A DNA stretch of 64,000 bases, taken from assembly GCA_943372515.1 (NCBI GenBank), contig CALRYY010000003.1, positions 1 through 64,000 of the forward strand. The letters are read 5' to 3'. Position 1 is the first letter of the stretch, and each line of letters opens with the position of its first letter. Of the stretch, positions 27,308 through 35,235 are shown one piece after another. This stretch comes from RAM1 sp943372515 (lineage in GTDB: Bacteria > Pseudomonadota > Gammaproteobacteria > Burkholderiales > Burkholderiaceae_C). Under the pieces are notes generated by a model that saw nothing but the letters and a program-made list of their open reading frames with translations, had not been told where the DNA came from and did no database searches. A program made the position numbers and the translations under genes.

Positions 27308-27724
27308 CTAAATGCAGGCCGCCTTGATGATGCGTTGCGTGGGGTTTGGCTCCACGTCCAGGAACAGCATGGGGCGCGGGTTCTCGAGGGTGTAAGTAGA
27401 CGTCTTGTGCGTCGCACCCCTCCACAGCGGCTGGTTGTAGAACGTGAGCGACAGGTAGTACGCCTTGCCCTCGGTGCAGTTGAACAAGACCCGGGCGGTG
27501 TACGACCGGTAAGGCACACCGTCCCAACTGGTGCGCTGGGTGGACCGGCTGACACGGATGCTCATGACACGGGTGGCGTCGCTGATTTCAAGCGGGGCGG
27601 GGTCCACTTCAATGGTGTTCAGGGTCGGGTCGTCCCGGTCGCCCAGCACCGTGAACCAGTTGGGGGCGGTCTGGGCACAAGCCTGGGTGCACCACAGGCA
27701 CAGCAGGAACAACGCAGTCTTCAC
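27308..27724 (-). CDS. Hypothetical exported protein, surface-adhesin-E-like
   Basis: A 138-residue protein with a short signal peptide (KTALFLLCLWCTQACAQ) and a small beta-rich domain (NWFTVLGDRDDPTLNTIEVD, SYTARVLFNCTEGKAYYLSL). The layout resembles the protein-E-like small exported domain (PF16747) frequent in Burkholderiales; function unknown. Start is GTG at 27724, reading TGA-GTG directly from the crcB stop, so it is probably cotranslated with crcB at the end of the leftward TRAP operon. Confidence 0.65.
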   Translation of the reverse strand: MKTALFLLCLWCTQACAQTAPNWFTVLGDRDDPTLNTIEVDPAPLEISDATRVMSIRVSRSTQRTSWDGVPYRSYTARVLFNCTEGKAYYLSLTFYNQPLWRGATHKTSTYTLENPRPMLFLDVEPNPTQRIIKAACI

Positions 27725-28111
27725 TCAACCTCCGCGCATCGCCAGCAGGTACCCCGCAGACCGCATGCCGGCCACAGTCAGTACCAAAGAGCCGGCCAAG
27801 TGTAGCAACGCCGTGCCCGCTGCCAGCAGGTAGCGCTGCTGCATCAGCATGCCAACCACCTCGGCGCTGAATGACGAAAACGTGGTCAGCGCGCCCAGAA
27901 AGCCGGTGACCAGCGCCAGGCGCCACACCGGGTCGATCTGCGGCAGTGCATGGAACACCGCGACGCACACACCCACCAGGTAGCCGCCCACGAGGTTGGC
28001 GGCCAGCGTGCCCCACGGAAGGAGCGCGCCGGGGTTGAGCCACAGCGCAAGGCCCCAGCGTGCCAGGGCGCCCACGCACGCGCCCACGCAGATGGCCAGT
28101 ACAGCGATCAT
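27725..28111 (-). CDS. crcB: Fluoride channel CrcB/Fluc
   Basis: A 128-residue, four-helix membrane protein that exports fluoride as a dual-topology dimer. Family elements seen: VGALARWGL, GTLAANLVGGYLVG and TTFSSFSAE (the central TFSSF with channel phenylalanines). Its ATG overlaps the stop of the TRAP large-permease gene by 4 bp, so expression appears tied to that operon and no fluoride riboswitch leader can precede it. Confidence 0.93.
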   Translation of the reverse strand: MIAVLAICVGACVGALARWGLALWLNPGALLPWGTLAANLVGGYLVGVCVAVFHALPQIDPVWRLALVTGFLGALTTFSSFSAEVVGMLMQQRYLLAAGTALLHLAGSLVLTVAGMRSAGYLLAMRGG

Positions 28112-29418
28112 TTTTCCTTGCCCATGACCATGTCGGGCAGGAAGGTGACGATCTGCGGAAACAGCGTGATCAACGCAATGCACACCACCAGGCACAGGAA
28201 GAACGGAATGGCGGCGCGCGCAATGGTGTTGCTGTCCTTGCCGGTCATGTTCTGCAGCACGAACAGGTTGAAGCCCACCGGCGGCGTGACCTCGGCAATC
28301 TCGACCAGCAGCACGATGAAGATGCCGAACCAGATCAGGTCAAAGCCCGCCTTCTGGATCATGGGCAACACCACAGCGCTGGTCAGCACGATCATGCTGA
28401 TGCCGTCCAGCGCGGTGCCCAGCACCAGGTAGATGACGACCAGCGCGCTGATCAGCGCGTAGGGCGACAGCTGCATGGAACTGACCCATTCGGCCAGCTC
28501 GCGCGGGATGCCGGTGAACGCCATGGTCTTGGTCAGGAATGCGGCGCCGGCCAGGATGAACATGATCATGCAACTGGTGCGTGTGGTGCCCATCAGGCCT
28601 TCCCAGAAGTTCTTCCAGGTCAATGAGCCACCGGCGCCGGCGATGGCCAGCGAGCCCAGCACACCGTAGGCCGCGCATTCGGTTGCGGTGGCCCAGCCGG
28701 CCACCAGCACCCACACAATGAAGATGATAAGCAGGCCGCAAGGGATCAGGCTGCCCGAGCGGCGCACCTTTTCGGCAAAGCTCATGGGCGGCTCACCCGC
28801 AGGCACTTTGTCGGGGTTGCGCAGGCTCCACCAGCCGATGTAGACCGAGAACAGCAGCATCAGCAAAAATCCCGGCAGAAAGCCCGCCAGGAAGATGCGG
28901 ATGATGGAGGCGTCTGCCGCCACTGCATACACCACCATGGTGATGGACGGCGGGATCAAAATGCCCAGCGTGCCGGCGGTAGCGAGGGCGCCCAGCGCCA
29001 GCTTTTCGTCGTAGCCTCGGCGCACCAGTTCGGGCAGGGCCACCTTGGAGATGGTGGCGCAGGTGGCGGCTGATGAGCCCGACACCGAGCCAAAAATGCC
29101 GCAGCCCAGAATGGTGGTGTGCATCAGCCGCCCCGGCACGCGATTGAGCCACGGGGCCAGGCCGGTAAACATCTGCTCGCTCAGGCGGGTTCGGAACAAA
29201 ATTTCGCCCATCCAGATGAACAGCGGCAACGCGGCGAGCTCCCAGCTGGCGTTGCTTTCCCAGAAGGCCGAGAACAGGTTCTTGCCGGGCAGGGTGGTGG
29301 TAAAAAACGCCTGACCGATCCAGCCCACAATGGCCAGCGTCATGGCGATCCAGACGCCGCCGGACAGCAGCATCAGCATGATGAAGAGCAACAGCCCTCC
29401 GATGGCAAGCAGGCTCAA
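28108..29418 (-). CDS. TRAP transporter large permease (DctM family), copy 1
   Basis: A 436-residue membrane protein with about twelve segments; CGIFGSVSGSSAATCATISK and GTLGILIPPSITMVVYAVAA are DctM signatures. Start is TTG at 29418, supported by GGAG five bases upstream. It is the same length as, and by eye about four-fifths identical to, the DctM at 35236-36546, pointing the opposite way. It works with the DctQ and DctP genes just upstream; crcB follows with a 4-bp overlap. Confidence 0.92.
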   Translation of the reverse strand: MSLLAIGGLLLFIMLMLLSGGVWIAMTLAIVGWIGQAFFTTTLPGKNLFSAFWESNASWELAALPLFIWMGEILFRTRLSEQMFTGLAPWLNRVPGRLMHTTILGCGIFGSVSGSSAATCATISKVALPELVRRGYDEKLALGALATAGTLGILIPPSITMVVYAVAADASIIRIFLAGFLPGFLLMLLFSVYIGWWSLRNPDKVPAGEPPMSFAEKVRRSGSLIPCGLLIIFIVWVLVAGWATATECAAYGVLGSLAIAGAGGSLTWKNFWEGLMGTTRTSCMIMFILAGAAFLTKTMAFTGIPRELAEWVSSMQLSPYALISALVVIYLVLGTALDGISMIVLTSAVVLPMIQKAGFDLIWFGIFIVLLVEIAEVTPPVGFNLFVLQNMTGKDSNTIARAAIPFFLCLVVCIALITLFPQIVTFLPDMVMGKEK

Positions 29419-29442
29419 GGCAGCTCCGTGCGTTTGTTGTTG

Positions 29443-29976
29443 TCAGATGTCTTCGGAGAAATCGCCACGCGCATGACGCTCTTCGACCATGCGCACATAG
29501 GTGGGTTTGCCGCCGCGCAGCACGATCACCAGTTCGTCCAGCACCGCAGCCAGGAACAGCATTGCGCCCAGTACAAAACTCAGCTGGGGCACCCAGATGG
29601 GGATGACGACCATGCCGCTGGCCATGTCCTTGAACTCCCAGCTTTCGTAGGTGAAGCGCACGGCCCACCAGGCCAGGTAGCCCACGGCCAGCGCGGCAAT
29701 GCTCAGCGAGATGATTTCAAACCAGCGCCGCAGCTTTGGCGGCATGGCCTCCAGCAGCAGCGTCACGCGCACGAAGTCGCCATGCTTGAAGGCATGGGCC
29801 ATGGCCAGGAATGACGCCGCCGCGCAGAACCACGCCACCAGATCGTTGGCCCCGCCCACGCGCCAGCCAGCCCAGCGGCCGATGGACGCGAGAATCATCA
29901 GGACGAAGATCGCCAGGATGAACAGCGCCGCCAGCCGGCCTGCGCAGTCAAAGATGAAGTCCAGCGTGCGGCGCAT
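29443..29976 (-). CDS. TRAP transporter small permease (DctQ family), copy 1
   Basis: A 177-residue protein with four hydrophobic segments and the DctQ pattern WFCAAASFLAMAHAFKHGDFVRVTLL (read here in two parts). It resembles the DctQ at 34621 (shared AHAFKHGDFVRVTL and VGYLAWWAVRFTYESWEF-like stretch). It forms the membrane unit with the DctM 24 bp downstream. Gap to the upstream dctP stop is 8 bp. Confidence 0.9.
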   Translation of the reverse strand: MRRTLDFIFDCAGRLAALFILAIFVLMILASIGRWAGWRVGGANDLVAWFCAAASFLAMAHAFKHGDFVRVTLLLEAMPPKLRRWFEIISLSIAALAVGYLAWWAVRFTYESWEFKDMASGMVVIPIWVPQLSFVLGAMLFLAAVLDELVIVLRGGKPTYVRMVEERHARGDFSEDI

Positions 29977-29984
29977 TCAGCGGC

Positions 29985-30950
29985 TTATTTGCGGAACGCG
30001 TCCACGGCCGCCTTGCCGTCCGGGCCAGCCTTGGCCACCCAGTCGTTGAGCATGACATCGCCGACTTTCTTCAGGTCGGTCATGAGCTGGGGCGCGGGCG
30101 TCACGATGTTCATGCCCTTGGCCTTGAGTTGCTCCAGGTACCAGCCATTCTTTTCCTGGCTGACCTTCCAGCCGCGCTCTTCGGCGTCGGCGGCGGCCTT
30201 GAGCACGGCGTCCTGCGTGGCCTTGTCCAGCGCATTGAAGGCGCCGCTGTTCACGATGACGGCGTTCTTGGGCAACCAGGCCTGGGTGTTGTACCAGTTC
30301 TTGATGTGCTCGTAGGTCTTGGAGTCAAAGCCGGTGGATCCGGACGACATGTAGGAATCCACCACACCGGTGGCCAGCGCCTGGCTCAATTCCGCAGCCT
30401 GGATCTGCACGGGCTGTGCGCCCACCAGCTCGGCGATCTTGGCGGTGGCGGGGCTGTAGGCGCGCCACTTCAGGCCTTTCATGTCGGCTACGCTGTTGAG
30501 CTGCTTGTTGGCATAGATGCCCTGGGGCGGCCACGCCACGGTGAACAGCAGGCGCATGTTCTGCGCGCCCAGCAGCTTGTCCAGAGCGGGCTTCTGGGCC
30601 TTGTACAGCTTCATGGAGTCGGCATAGCCGGTGGCCAGGAAGGGCACGCCATCCATGCCGAACAGGGCGTTCTCGTTCTCGTAGTTGACCAGCAGAATCT
30701 CGCCGATCTGGGCTTGCCCGCCCTGCACGGCGCGCTTGATCTCGGGTGCCTTGAACAGCGAAGCGTTGGCGTGCACCTGGATCTTGAGCTTGCCGCCGGT
30801 GGCCTTGTCCACGTCGTTGGCGAACTGCACCAGATTTTCGGTGTGGAAATTGGTGGCCGGGTAGGCAGCGGGCAGGTCCCACTTGGTTTGTGCGAAGGCC
30901 GATGCGCCCAGGGTCAGGGCGGCGGCAACGAGTCCGAGTTTGTATTTCAT
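29985..30950 (-). CDS. TRAP transporter substrate-binding protein (DctP family), copy 1
   Basis: A 321-residue periplasmic protein with a signal peptide cut near GASAFAQ. The mature part starts TKWDLPAAYPATNFHTENL and has the DctP core with WRAYSPATAKIAELVGAQPV, where family members keep the carboxylate-binding Arg. It is the same length as the DctP at 33654 and clearly related. The start at 30950 lies only 24 bp from the divergent racemase-like gene. Likely ligand, from context, is glutamate, pyroglutamate or a related acid. Confidence 0.92.
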   Translation of the reverse strand: MKYKLGLVAAALTLGASAFAQTKWDLPAAYPATNFHTENLVQFANDVDKATGGKLKIQVHANASLFKAPEIKRAVQGGQAQIGEILLVNYENENALFGMDGVPFLATGYADSMKLYKAQKPALDKLLGAQNMRLLFTVAWPPQGIYANKQLNSVADMKGLKWRAYSPATAKIAELVGAQPVQIQAAELSQALATGVVDSYMSSGSTGFDSKTYEHIKNWYNTQAWLPKNAVIVNSGAFNALDKATQDAVLKAAADAEERGWKVSQEKNGWYLEQLKAKGMNIVTPAPQLMTDLKKVGDVMLNDWVAKAGPDGKAAVDAFRK

Positions 30951-30974
30951 GATCTCTCCGGGACAATGGTGTGG

Positions 30975-31763
30975 ATGAACGAGAGCAGCAGCATAAATGC
31001 AAATAGCGGGCCAGCCGCTACGGTATTTCCCGCGGGGCCTGTCCCGCAGGCGCCTGTCGCACCCCAGCCGGTGCTGGGCATCGTCATGCTGGACACCCGC
31101 TTTCCCCGGCCGCCAGGTGACGTGGGGCACGCGGCCACCTGGGGCGTGCCGGTCAACTTCAATGTGGTGAGGGGCATCTGGCCCGACAAGGTGGTGCGTT
31201 CCGCCAAGGGGCTGCGGGCCGGGCGGGTCACGCCCGCTTTCGTGACCGTGGTGCGCAACCTGGAGCGATCCGGCGTGGCCGCCATCACCACCAGCTGCGG
31301 CTTTCTGGTGCTGTTGCAAAAAGAACTACAGGCCGCCTGCAAGGTGCCGGTCGTCACGTCCAGCCTGCTGCTGCTGCCGCGCCTGCTGGCAGAGCAGTCG
31401 CAGGTAGGGGTGCTGACGATCAGCGCCGCTGCGTTGGGTGACGAGCACCTGCGCAGCGCCGGTGTACCGCGTGACCGTGTGAAAGACGTGCTGGTGCAGG
31501 GCGTTGACCCCAGGGGTGAATTTGCCACCGCCATTCTGGGCAATCTGGCGCAGATGGACCTGCAGCGCGCCGGCGCTGACGTGGTGGCTGCGGCTGAGGC
31601 GCTGAAGGCCCGCGCGGCGCAGCTGCGCACCGTGGTGCTGGAGTGCACCAACATGCCGCCTTATGCGCAGCAGATCCGGGACGCAACGGGGTTGCAGGTG
31701 CTGTCGCTGGGTGATCTGCCCGCTCTCAAGCCATATGTGGCTGAGCCACAGGAGACCGAATGA
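30975..31763 (+). CDS. Asp/Glu/hydantoin-racemase-superfamily protein
   Basis: A 262-residue cytoplasmic enzyme. The two-cysteine active site of the superfamily is seen in ITTSCGFLVLL and VVLECTNMPPY; GIVMLDTRFPRPPGDVG begins the conserved domain. It could racemise an acidic amino acid or hydantoin, or decarboxylate a malonate. ATG 30975 is taken; ATG 30966 or a GTG at 31071 (start of the conserved part) are alternatives, since the first 32 residues look unstructured. Stop overlaps the LysR start. Confidence 0.82.
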   Translation: MNESSSINANSGPAATVFPAGPVPQAPVAPQPVLGIVMLDTRFPRPPGDVGHAATWGVPVNFNVVRGIWPDKVVRSAKGLRAGRVTPAFVTVVRNLERSGVAAITTSCGFLVLLQKELQAACKVPVVTSSLLLLPRLLAEQSQVGVLTISAAALGDEHLRSAGVPRDRVKDVLVQGVDPRGEFATAILGNLAQMDLQRAGADVVAAAEALKARAAQLRTVVLECTNMPPYAQQIRDATGLQVLSLGDLPALKPYVAEPQETE

Positions 31764-32680
31764 ATCTGCGATTTGTTGAGGCTTTCTACTGGGTGGCATC
31801 GCTCAAGAGCGTGACCCGCGCCGCAGAAAAACTGTTCCTCACGCAATCAGCCATGTCCAGCCGCATTGCCGCGCTGGAAGAAGAGCTGGGCGTGCTGCTG
31901 CTGGACCGTCGTGACAAGCAGTTTCGCCTGACGATTGCGGGCACGCGTTTTTTTACCTATGCACAGCGTCTGCTGGAATTGCAACGCGAGGTCAAGGCCG
32001 AGATGGGTTCTGGCGCGCCGCTGGCCGTCTCCATGCGCATCGGCGCGATTGAATCGGTATTGCACTCGTGGCTGATTCCCTGGATTGAAAAGCTGCGTGC
32101 CGACCACCCCGCGCTGGAGCTGGAGCTGACGGTAGAAACCACGCCCATCCTGGTCGAGCAGGTGCAGCGCGGCACGCAGGACCTGGTGTTTGCCGCGCTG
32201 CCCGCGTCAGCCGACGGCGTGCGCAGCCGCGCTCTGCCGCCCATGGAGATGGTCTTCATGGGCAACGCCCAGCTGCACCGCAAGCGCCGCTACACCCTCG
32301 CTGAGCTGGGCGAACAGGAAATACTGACCTTCCAGCGCGGCTCGCACCCGCACGTGGCGCTGCTGGACCTGTTTCGCCAGGCGGCGGTGGAACCCAGGCG
32401 CGTGCACGCGATTTCCTCGATCTCAGCCATGGTGCAGCTGGTGCAGGGCGGCTTTGGCGTGGCCACATTGCCCAGCCGCGCGGTGCAGCGGTTGCTCACA
32501 TTCCCCAACTTGAAGCAGCTGGCGTGCGACACCATGCTGCAGCCGCTGCCCATCCACGCCAGCTACCGCACGGACCCATCTTCACTGGCAGTAGAGACGG
32601 TGATCAAGTCCGCGTTTGCCTTCATTGACGCCCAGCCCGGCGGCAAGCGTGCACCGGCAAAGCGCGCGGCATCACGCTGA
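31760..32680 (+). CDS. LysR-family transcriptional regulator
   Basis: A 306-residue regulator: winged HTH in residues 1-60 (FVEAFYWVASLKSVTRAAEK, LTQSAMSSRIAALEEELG) and a periplasmic-binding-like ligand domain after it. It overlaps the racemase-like gene by 4 bp (ATGA) and precedes a DUF1445 gene and TRAP genes. It probably controls this acidic-amino-acid or 5-oxoproline locus; a T-n11-A dyad lies 16 bp after its stop. Confidence 0.9.
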   Translation: MNLRFVEAFYWVASLKSVTRAAEKLFLTQSAMSSRIAALEEELGVLLLDRRDKQFRLTIAGTRFFTYAQRLLELQREVKAEMGSGAPLAVSMRIGAIESVLHSWLIPWIEKLRADHPALELELTVETTPILVEQVQRGTQDLVFAALPASADGVRSRALPPMEMVFMGNAQLHRKRRYTLAELGEQEILTFQRGSHPHVALLDLFRQAAVEPRRVHAISSISAMVQLVQGGFGVATLPSRAVQRLLTFPNLKQLACDTMLQPLPIHASYRTDPSSLAVETVIKSAFAFIDAQPGGKRAPAKRAASR

Positions 32681-32695
32681 CGCCCCGTTTTGTAG

Positions 32696-32712
32696 CATCG
32701 AAAAAATCGATG
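32696..32712. promoter_or_regulatory. LysR-type dyad upstream of the DUF1445 gene
   Basis: CATCGA-AAAAA-TCGATG is an exact inverted repeat and includes a T-n11-A core (TCGAAAAAATCGA). It lies in the 130-bp, AT-rich gap 32681-32810 between the LysR gene and the DUF1445-TRAP transcript. A second small dyad TCATG-n7-CATGA lies near 32774. Both suit a LysR operator-promoter; which one is used cannot be told. Confidence 0.45.
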
Positions 32713-32810
32713 ACGTAAGCGGAAAATTTTGAATTTGAACAAGCCCTGATCGCCCACCACAATCCGCCCATCGTCATGCAATTGACATGATTTGAAACAA
32801 AGGACGTGCG

Positions 32811-33635
32811 GTGGGATCAGCTCTGGATTTGGCAAGGACGGTGTTTGGCGGCGACGGTACGCAGAACGCGGCGCATGTACGCGCCCTGATCCGCCAGGGG
32901 CTGTGGACGCACCACACCAGCGGCCTGGCTGACGAGCATGTGCAGGGCAATGTGGTGATCCTGCCCGAAGCGCAGGCCAATGATTTCCTGCGCTACTGCC
33001 AGCGCAACCCCAAGCCCTGCCCGCTGCTGGCGGTGTCCGAGCCCGGTCATGCCTTGCTGCCCACGCTGGGTAAAGACATCAACATCTGCACCGACGTGCC
33101 GCGCTACCGCGTTTGGCGCGAAGGCGAACTGGTGGAAGAGCCCTGTGACATCACTGGCCTGTGGCGCAACGACCTGGTGACGTTTGTCATTGGCTGCTCG
33201 TTCAGCTTCGAGCAGGCGCTGATGGACGCCGGGCTGCCGCTGCGCCACGTGCAGCAGGGCCGCAACGTGGCCATGTACCGCACCAATATCGAGACGCAGC
33301 CTGCCGGCGTGTTCAGCGGCCCGATGGTGGTGTCCATGCGGCCGATGAAGGCCGCTGCGGTGATCCGCGCGGTGCAGGTCACCTCCCGCTTCCCAGATGT
33401 GCATGGTGCGCCGGTTCATATCGGCGACCCGTCACTGATCGGCATTGCCGACCTGTCTGCGCCCGATTACGGCGACGCGGTCGAGGTGATGCCCGATGAA
33501 TTGCCGGTGTTCTGGGCCTGTGGCGTCACGCCGCAGGCCGCCATCCGGCAGGCCCGCCCCGCGTTCTGCATCACCCACGCCCCCGGCGCGATGCTGATTA
33601 CCGACCTTCTCAACACCCAGCTTGCCAGTTTCTAA
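32811..33635 (+). CDS. Putative hydro-lyase, DUF1445 (YcsI / D-glutamate-cyclase-related)
   Basis: A 274-residue protein of the DUF1445 family. GLWTHHTSGLADEHVQGNVV near the N-terminus and GCSFSFEQALMDAGLPLRHV, then CITHAPGAMLITD at the end, are family marks. The family is annotated as putative hydro-lyase; the same domain forms part of animal D-glutamate cyclase, which makes 5-oxo-D-proline. With a racemase-like gene and 5-oxoprolinase nearby, a role in D-glutamate or 5-oxoproline conversion is plausible but unproven. Start is GTG with AAAGGA 9 bases upstream. Confidence 0.85.
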   Translation: MGSALDLARTVFGGDGTQNAAHVRALIRQGLWTHHTSGLADEHVQGNVVILPEAQANDFLRYCQRNPKPCPLLAVSEPGHALLPTLGKDINICTDVPRYRVWREGELVEEPCDITGLWRNDLVTFVIGCSFSFEQALMDAGLPLRHVQQGRNVAMYRTNIETQPAGVFSGPMVVSMRPMKAAAVIRAVQVTSRFPDVHGAPVHIGDPSLIGIADLSAPDYGDAVEVMPDELPVFWACGVTPQAAIRQARPAFCITHAPGAMLITDLLNTQLASF

Positions 33636-33653
33636 AGTCAAGGAGCCATTTCG

Positions 33654-34619
33654 ATGAAAAAGTTCATGTTCAGCTTGTCCGCCCTAGCGATTGCCTGTGC
33701 GGCCTCGGCGCAGACCAAGTGGGACCTGCCTTCGGGCTACGGGGCCAACACCTTCCAGGTGCAGAACCTGCAGCAGTTCGCCGATGGCGTGGATAAGGCT
33801 TCTGGCGGCAAGCTCAAGATCGCGGTGCACCCCAATGCATCGCTGTTCAAGGCCAACGAGATCAAGCGTGCGGTGCAATCGGCACAGGTGTCAGCAGGTG
33901 AGTTCATATTGTCGGGCGCGTCCAACGAAGCGCCGGTGTTTGGTGTGGACTCCATCCCGTTCCTGGCTACGAGCTATGCCGATTCGAAGCGGCTGGACGA
34001 AGCGTCGCGCCCACTGCTGGTCAAGACGCTGGCAGCCCAGGGCATGAAGCTGCTGTACACCGTGCCGTGGCCTCCGCAAAGCCTGTACTCGGCCAAGCCT
34101 GTGTCGGCGCTCAAGGACTTGAACCGCACCAAGATGCGCGCCTACAACCCGGCCACGTCGTTCATTGCCACGGCCGTGGGCGCGCAGCCAGTCACCATTC
34201 AGCTGGCCGAGTTGCCCGCCGCGCTGGCGACCGGCGGTGTGGACAACTTCCTCACCTCCAGCGCCAGCGGCGTGGACAGCAAGCTGTATGAAAGCGTCAA
34301 GTACTTCTACGGCGTGGCAGCCTGGCTGCCGCGAAATGCCGTAGTGGTGAATCAGAAAGCCTTCGACGCGCTGGACAAGCCCACGCAGGACGCCGTGCTG
34401 CAGCAAGCCGCTGCGTCCGAGCAGCGCGGCTGGAAGCTCAGCGAGCAAAAGGATGGTGAGTACATCACCGAGCTCAAGGCCAAGGGCATGAACGTGGATA
34501 CCGGCGCCGAGAACCTGAAGAAGGAACTCAAGACGATCGGCGATCGCATGACGGCCGACTGGATCAAGCTGGCTGGCGACGACGGCAAAGCCGTGATCGA
34601 CACCTACAACCGCAAGTGA
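33654..34619 (+). CDS. TRAP transporter substrate-binding protein (DctP family), copy 2
   Basis: A 321-residue periplasmic protein with a short signal peptide (KKFMFSLSALAIACAASAQ). The mature part opens TKWDLPSGYGANTFQVQNL and keeps the DctP binding region MRAYNPATSFIATAVGAQPV. It is homologous over its full length to the DctP at 29985-30950. AAGGAG lies 8 bases before the start. Followed after 1 bp by its DctQ. Confidence 0.92.
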   Translation: MKKFMFSLSALAIACAASAQTKWDLPSGYGANTFQVQNLQQFADGVDKASGGKLKIAVHPNASLFKANEIKRAVQSAQVSAGEFILSGASNEAPVFGVDSIPFLATSYADSKRLDEASRPLLVKTLAAQGMKLLYTVPWPPQSLYSAKPVSALKDLNRTKMRAYNPATSFIATAVGAQPVTIQLAELPAALATGGVDNFLTSSASGVDSKLYESVKYFYGVAAWLPRNAVVVNQKAFDALDKPTQDAVLQQAAASEQRGWKLSEQKDGEYITELKAKGMNVDTGAENLKKELKTIGDRMTADWIKLAGDDGKAVIDTYNRK

Positions 34620-34620
34620 G

Positions 34621-35223
34621 ATGCACATGACCGCCAGCGCCGCTGCTTCCATGAATGCCGTTGCTGTCCCCGCGACCAAACCCCCTCTGCTGCGGCGGGC
34701 GCTGGACCGGGCTTACCTGGTGGCAGGCGCGCTGGGTTCGGCGTGCATCGCACTGATCTGTGTGCTGATGATCGCGCAGACGCTGGGGCGCCAGTTCGGC
34801 TTTCCCACCGGCGCCATCAACGACGTGGTGTCCTGGCTGTGCGCGGCGGCGGCCTTCCTGACGATGGCGCATGCCTTCAAGCATGGTGACTTCGTACGGG
34901 TGACGCTGGTGCTTGAAAAGGTCTCTGCCCCCGTTCGCCGGGTGCTGGAGCTGGCTTGCCTGGTTGTGGCTGCCGTGGCAGTGGGCTACCTGGCTTGGTG
35001 GGCGTGCCGGTTCACCTTTGAAAGTTGGCAATTCAACGAGCTGGCGCAGGGCCTGTGGGCCATTCCGATCTGGATTCCGCAGATGAGCTTTGCGCTGGGT
35101 TCCATCCTGTTCCTGGTGGCCGTGGTGGACGAACTGGTGATCGTGGCCAGCGGTGGTGTGCCGACCTTTGTGCGCCTGGTGCAAGAGCGCCACGCCAAAG
35201 GCGATTTTTCTTCTGATCTCTGA
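34621..35223 (+). CDS. TRAP transporter small permease (DctQ family), copy 2
   Basis: A 200-residue protein: about 30 N-terminal polar residues, then four membrane segments with WLCAAAAFLTMAHAFKHGD and VGYLAWWACRFTFESWQF. It begins 1 bp after dctP and is followed after 12 bp by dctM. Other in-frame ATG codons at 34627 and 34651 could be the true start; the polar N-terminus is not conserved with copy 1. Confidence 0.9.
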   Translation: MHMTASAAASMNAVAVPATKPPLLRRALDRAYLVAGALGSACIALICVLMIAQTLGRQFGFPTGAINDVVSWLCAAAAFLTMAHAFKHGDFVRVTLVLEKVSAPVRRVLELACLVVAAVAVGYLAWWACRFTFESWQFNELAQGLWAIPIWIPQMSFALGSILFLVAVVDELVIVASGGVPTFVRLVQERHAKGDFSSDL

Positions 35224-35235
35224 AAGGGCACGACC

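Noticed and set aside
28100..28130. Fluoride riboswitch before crcB
   Set aside because: crcB starts inside the stop of the TRAP permease gene, so there is no leader that could fold into a riboswitch.
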